This document shows, one piece after another, positions 58,371 through 61,303 of a stretch of 61,303 nucleotides of DNA. The notes below the pieces were generated by a model that searched no databases, was not told the DNA's origin, and was given only the letters and a program-made list of their open reading frames with translations. Origin of the DNA: an uncultured Oscillospiraceae bacterium. GTDB lineage: Bacteria; Bacillota; Clostridia; Oscillospirales; Oscillospiraceae. The stretch covers positions 1-61,303 of the forward strand of contig CALXDZ010000013.1 of assembly GCA_944387205.1 (NCBI GenBank), in the 5' to 3' direction. A program made the position numbers and the translations under genes. Numbering within the stretch: position 1 is the stretch's first letter; each line of letters begins with the position of its first letter.

Positions 58371-60498
58371 GCCCAGCGTACCGGAGCTGCTGGCTCCCGC
58401 CGGGTCCCCGGAGGCCCTCCAGGCCGCGGTCCAGTCCGGGGCCGGAGCGGTGTACCTGGGCTGCGGCTCCTTCAACGCCCGCCGGGGCGCCAAGAACTTC
58501 TCCCCGGAGGAATTTGAAGAGGCCGTCCGGTACTGTCACGTCCGGGGCGTGAAGGTCTATCTCACCCTCAACACCCTGGTGACGGACCGGGAGCTGCCCG
58601 CCGCCCTGGAGACTGCCCGCCTGGCCTGCCGGGCGGGCACCGACGCCATTCTGGTCCAGGACTGGGGGCTTTTTGCCGCTCTGCGTGCGGCGCTGCCGGA
58701 CCAGCCCCTCCACGCCAGCACCCAGATGAGCCTTTTCACCTCCGGCGGCGCCCGGCTGGCCGCCCAGGCCGGATGCACCCGGGTGGTGGTGGCCCGGGAG
58801 CTGTCGGGGGCCGAGGTGGCGGAGATCTGTAAGGCCTGCCCGGTGGAGGTGGAGACCTTCGTCCACGGAGCCCTTTGCATGGGCTACTCCGGCCAGTGCG
58901 CCATGAGCGCCGTGCTGGGTGGCCGCAGCGGCAACCGGGGCACCTGCGCCCAGCCCTGCCGATTGCCCTATCAGGTGCAGTGGGAGGGCATCGCCGCCCC
59001 CACCGGCCACCCCTTGAGTTTGAAGGACAACTGCCTTGCCCCCCGGCTTCAGGAGATGGCCCGGGCAGGCGTGGCCTGCTTGAAGATCGAGGGCCGCATG
59101 AAGCGGCCGGAATATGTGGCGGTGGTCACGGGCATCTACGCCCGGCTGCTGCGGGAGGGCCGGGGGCCCACGGCGGAGGAGATGGCCGATCTTACCGCCG
59201 CCTTCTCCCGCTCCGGCTTCACCGACGGCTACTGGCAGGGCAAGCGGGGCGGCGAGATGTTCGGCACCCGGCCGGAGAACGCCCCGGAGCCCCGGGAGCT
59301 CTTTGCCCGGGCCCGCAGCGGCTACGACCACGGCGAACACGGAGAGAATCCGGTGGACTTCCACCTGGTGCTCCGCCGGGGCGCTGCCGCCTGCCTCACC
59401 GGCCGCTGCCGCCGCACCGACGGGGCCTGGTCCGAGGCCCTGGCCCAGGGCCCTGTGCCTGAGGAGGCCCGAAACCGGGCCGTCACGGCGGAGGAGCTCA
59501 AGGAGCGCCTTACCAAAACCGGCGGCACTCCCTTTGCCTGCCATGACGCCCAGGTGGAGGTGGAGGAGGGCCTGGCCTTCCCCGCCGCCGCCCTGAACGC
59601 ATTGCGCCGCCAGGTGCTCGCGCAGCTGGAGGAGGAGCTCTCCGCCCCCCTGCCCCGGCGGGAGCTGCCCGCCCCCCAGGCGGAGGACGTGGCAAACGAC
59701 GGCGCCTGGGACCGGGCGCCGGGGCTCACCTGCTCCCTCTTCTGGGGCAGTCAGCTGACGGAGGAGCTGCTCTCCCAGGGCCCGGAGCGGGTATACCTGC
59801 CCCTGGAGCGGCTGGAGGAGTTCCCCTGGCAAGCCCACCTGGGCCGGACCCAGTTCTGGGCCGTGGTGCCCCGGGTGTGGCGGGACAGGGACGAGCCGGC
59901 GCTGCGGCGCCGGCTGGAGGAGGCCCGGGAGGCGGGCCTTTCCGGCGTCCTCATCGGCAACCTGGGCCACCTTTCCCTGGTGGAGGGGCTGGGACTGCCT
60001 CTGGCCGGGGACTATGGCCTGAACCTCTTCAACTCCCTGTCCCTGGACTGGGCCAGGGAGCAGGGCCTTTCCTCCGCCGCCGTGTCCTTTGAGCTGCGCC
60101 GGGCCCAGATCCGGGACCTGCGCAAGCCCCTTGCCGCCGAGGCCATCGTCTACGGGCGGCTGCCGCTGCAGATCACCGAGAACTGTCCCGCGGGCAACGC
60201 CGGGGACTGCCGGGGCAAAAAGCAGCTGTGCCGCCACGGGGCCTGCCTCAAGGACCGCACCGGCGCCCGCTTCCCCCTGCTGCCCGCCTTCGGGTGCCGC
60301 TGCGAGATCCAGAACAGCCGGCCTCTGTACCTTGCGGACCGGGAGGACTGGAAGAACCTGGGCCTCCGGTACGCCCGGCTCCGGTTTACCGACGAGTCCC
60401 CCCAGGCCTGCGCGGAGGTGTTCCGGGCCTACGCCCAGGGCGGCGGAGCGCCCCCGGAGCGCTTCACCCGGGGCCTCTTTGACAAGGGCGTGGAGTGA
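58360..60498 (+). CDS. U32-family peptidase / rRNA hydroxylase (RlhA-like)
   Basis: The protein has 712 residues from ATG at 58360 inside the zapA end. The U32 signature is ETFVHGALCMGYSGQC, followed by the Cys cluster NRGTCAQPCRLPY. A DUF3656-type region follows, and further Cys sit near the end (ENCPAGNAGDC and LCRHGACL). Long U32 proteins with this architecture include RlhA, which hydroxylates a 23S rRNA cytidine, so that is a better guess than protease. zapA-U32 pairs recur in Bacillota. Confidence 0.9.
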   Translation: MTTKPSVPELLAPAGSPEALQAAVQSGAGAVYLGCGSFNARRGAKNFSPEEFEEAVRYCHVRGVKVYLTLNTLVTDRELPAALETARLACRAGTDAILVQDWGLFAALRAALPDQPLHASTQMSLFTSGGARLAAQAGCTRVVVARELSGAEVAEICKACPVEVETFVHGALCMGYSGQCAMSAVLGGRSGNRGTCAQPCRLPYQVQWEGIAAPTGHPLSLKDNCLAPRLQEMARAGVACLKIEGRMKRPEYVAVVTGIYARLLREGRGPTAEEMADLTAAFSRSGFTDGYWQGKRGGEMFGTRPENAPEPRELFARARSGYDHGEHGENPVDFHLVLRRGAAACLTGRCRRTDGAWSEALAQGPVPEEARNRAVTAEELKERLTKTGGTPFACHDAQVEVEEGLAFPAAALNALRRQVLAQLEEELSAPLPRRELPAPQAEDVANDGAWDRAPGLTCSLFWGSQLTEELLSQGPERVYLPLERLEEFPWQAHLGRTQFWAVVPRVWRDRDEPALRRRLEEAREAGLSGVLIGNLGHLSLVEGLGLPLAGDYGLNLFNSLSLDWAREQGLSSAAVSFELRRAQIRDLRKPLAAEAIVYGRLPLQITENCPAGNAGDCRGKKQLCRHGACLKDRTGARFPLLPAFGCRCEIQNSRPLYLADREDWKNLGLRYARLRFTDESPQACAEVFRAYAQGGGAPPERFTRGLFDKGVE

Positions 60499-60569
60499 GT
60501 TTTGCCCTGATTTTTGATTCCAAATGGTATAGTATTCATTTGATATTACTAAAAGTTTAGGAGAAACCC

Positions 60570-61001
60570 ATGGAAACCATACGCATCAAGTACTTTTCCG
60601 ACGCCGTGCCGCCCCTGTGCCAGGTGGACGGCAAGTCCGACTGGATCGACCTGTACGCGGCGGAGACCATCACGCTCCGGGCCGGAGAGTCGGCGCTGAT
60701 CCCCCTGGGGGTGGCCATGGCCCTGCCGGAGGGGTACGAGGCCCATGTGGCCCCCCGCAGCTCCACCTTCAAGACCTACGGCCTGCTGCAGAGCAACGGC
60801 GTGGGCGTGGTGGACTGGTCCTACCGGGGGGACGAGGATCAGTGGAAGATGCCGGTATACGCCACCCGGGACGTGACCGTGGAGGCAGGCAGCCGCATCT
60901 GCCAGTTCCGCATCGTCCGCAACCAGCCCCCCATCTCCTTTCAGGTCTGTGAGCATCTGGACGGCCCCTCCCGCGGGGGCTTTGGCTCCACAGGCCGGTA
61001 A
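60570..61001 (+). CDS. dut: dUTP diphosphatase
   Basis: The protein has 143 residues; the start is ATG with a TTTAGGAG ribosome site. The five trimeric dUTPase motifs are visible: WIDLYAAE, APRSSTF, GVGVVDWSYRGDED, RICQFRI and GGFGSTG at the end. It removes dUTP and supplies dUMP. It is monocistronic; a TATAGT at 60528-60533 may be its -10. Confidence 0.95.
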   Translation: METIRIKYFSDAVPPLCQVDGKSDWIDLYAAETITLRAGESALIPLGVAMALPEGYEAHVAPRSSTFKTYGLLQSNGVGVVDWSYRGDEDQWKMPVYATRDVTVEAGSRICQFRIVRNQPPISFQVCEHLDGPSRGGFGSTGR

Positions 61002-61010
61002 CAGAAAAAA

Positions 61011-61046
61011 GCGGAGGCGGCCCCTCAGGGGCCGCCTCCGCTTTTT
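61011..61046 (+). terminator. Terminator of dut
   Basis: A perfect 14-bp GCGGAGGCGGCCCC stem with a 3-nt loop, A residues before and five T residues after. Confidence 0.93.
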
Positions 61047-61060
61047 CCCGCCGTGGGGAA

Positions 61061-61092
61061 GGCGGCAGATCCCGGTGTGGAGATCTGCCGCC
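61061..61092 (-). terminator. Hairpin after the metY-like gene
   Basis: GGCGGCAGATC pairs with GATCTGCCGCC over 11 bp, about 40 nt after the minus-strand stop. The T tract is poor. Confidence 0.5.
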
Positions 61093-61132
61093 CAGGGGGG
61101 GGAGAGGGTCTGCTGGGGCAGACCGAAAAAAA

Positions 61133-61303
61133 TCAGACCAGAGTATCCAGCACAGCCTTGAAGTCGGCGATGATATCCTCGGGGTCCTCCAGACCGATGC
61201 TGATGCGCACCAGGCCCTCGGAGATGCCGGCAGCCTTCAGCTCCTCGGCGCTGTAGGTGGAGTGGGTCATGGTGGCGGGGTGCTCCACCAGAGTCTCGGC
61301 GTC
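61133..61303 (-). CDS. O-acetylhomoserine sulfhydrylase-type enzyme, C-terminal end (partial)
   Basis: The last 56 residues of a Cys/Met-metabolism PLP enzyme. [16 protein letters not shown] and [12 protein letters not shown] are the standard C-terminal motifs. MetY-type or gamma-lyase function cannot be separated without the N-terminal part, which lies beyond the window. Confidence 0.8.
   Translation of the reverse strand, partial: DAETLVEHPATMTHSTYSAEELKAAGISEGLVRISIGLEDPEDIIADFKAVLDTLV

Overview
The window is a GC-rich stretch of a strictly anaerobic Bacillota chromosome. It most resembles gut Oscillospiraceae of the Flavonifractor, Lawsonibacter or Intestinimonas type. The evidence is the many purine-rich Shine-Dalgarno sites, a four-subunit 2-oxoacid:ferredoxin oxidoreductase, a glycyl radical enzyme, a 2-hydroxyacyl-CoA dehydratase-type system, a thioredoxin reductase-like protein without NADPH motifs, and ordinary Bacillota housekeeping genes (mnmE, zapA, a dnaD-dnaI type pair, dut). 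No phage, insertion sequence, CRISPR array or rRNA operon was seen. One tRNA is present (Ser-GGA). The species assignment is inference.

Layout. 1-5.4 kb: a hydrolase tail, an operon for a NifU-like protein and a GGGtGRT-family protein, a DUF4914 P-loop protein and a collagen-like surface protein. 5.5-7.5 kb: an M20 amidohydrolase and a small lipoprotein. 7.5-11.6 kb: a minus-strand operon under a TPP riboswitch, made of thiW, an HgdC-type activator ATPase and two HgdB/HgdA-type subunits. 11.6-16.4 kb: a Ca2+/Na+-type antiporter, a YgiQ radical SAM protein, a histidine phosphatase-acetyltransferase fusion and a YtxH-like miniprotein. 16.4-21.4 kb: tRNA-Ser, a Na/Pi cotransporter-PhoU protein and a polar amino-acid ABC transporter. 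21.6-23.7 kb: a MarR regulator, an OYE-type reductase with an HGDR motif and a flavodoxin. This matches the bilirubin-reductase set bilQRS. 23.8-27.9 kb: a membrane zinc-ribbon protein, htpG, and an arsR, thioredoxin reductase-like and trxA cluster.

28.1-40.5 kb is an amino-acid fermentation block, almost all on the minus strand. It holds an M20 hydrolase, a glycyl radical enzyme with an unusual active-site motif and its activase. It then holds an operon of threonine ammonia-lyase, dicarboxylate/amino-acid symporter, RidA and PorCDAB, with a divergent XRE-cupin regulator. The likely flow of the operon is uptake of Ser/Thr, deamination to 2-oxoacid (RidA clearing enamine/imine intermediates) and ferredoxin-linked oxidation to acyl-CoA.

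40.6-61.3 kb is mainly housekeeping and envelope functions: amidase, YtrA-type GntR/ABC operon, prmA, degV, DUF1836, mnmE divergent from a ParB/Noc protein, a VanW protein behind WalR-like boxes, a VTT membrane protein, ftsH with two DnaA boxes upstream, a helicase-loader pair, two small membrane proteins, zapA-U32, dut and the end of a metY-like gene.

The most striking observations are the thiamine-riboswitch control of an ATP-driven radical/reductase system, the glycyl radical enzyme with Cys-Val-Val in place of Cys-x-Glu, the recognisable bilQRS locus, and the thioredoxin reductase without an NADPH motif.
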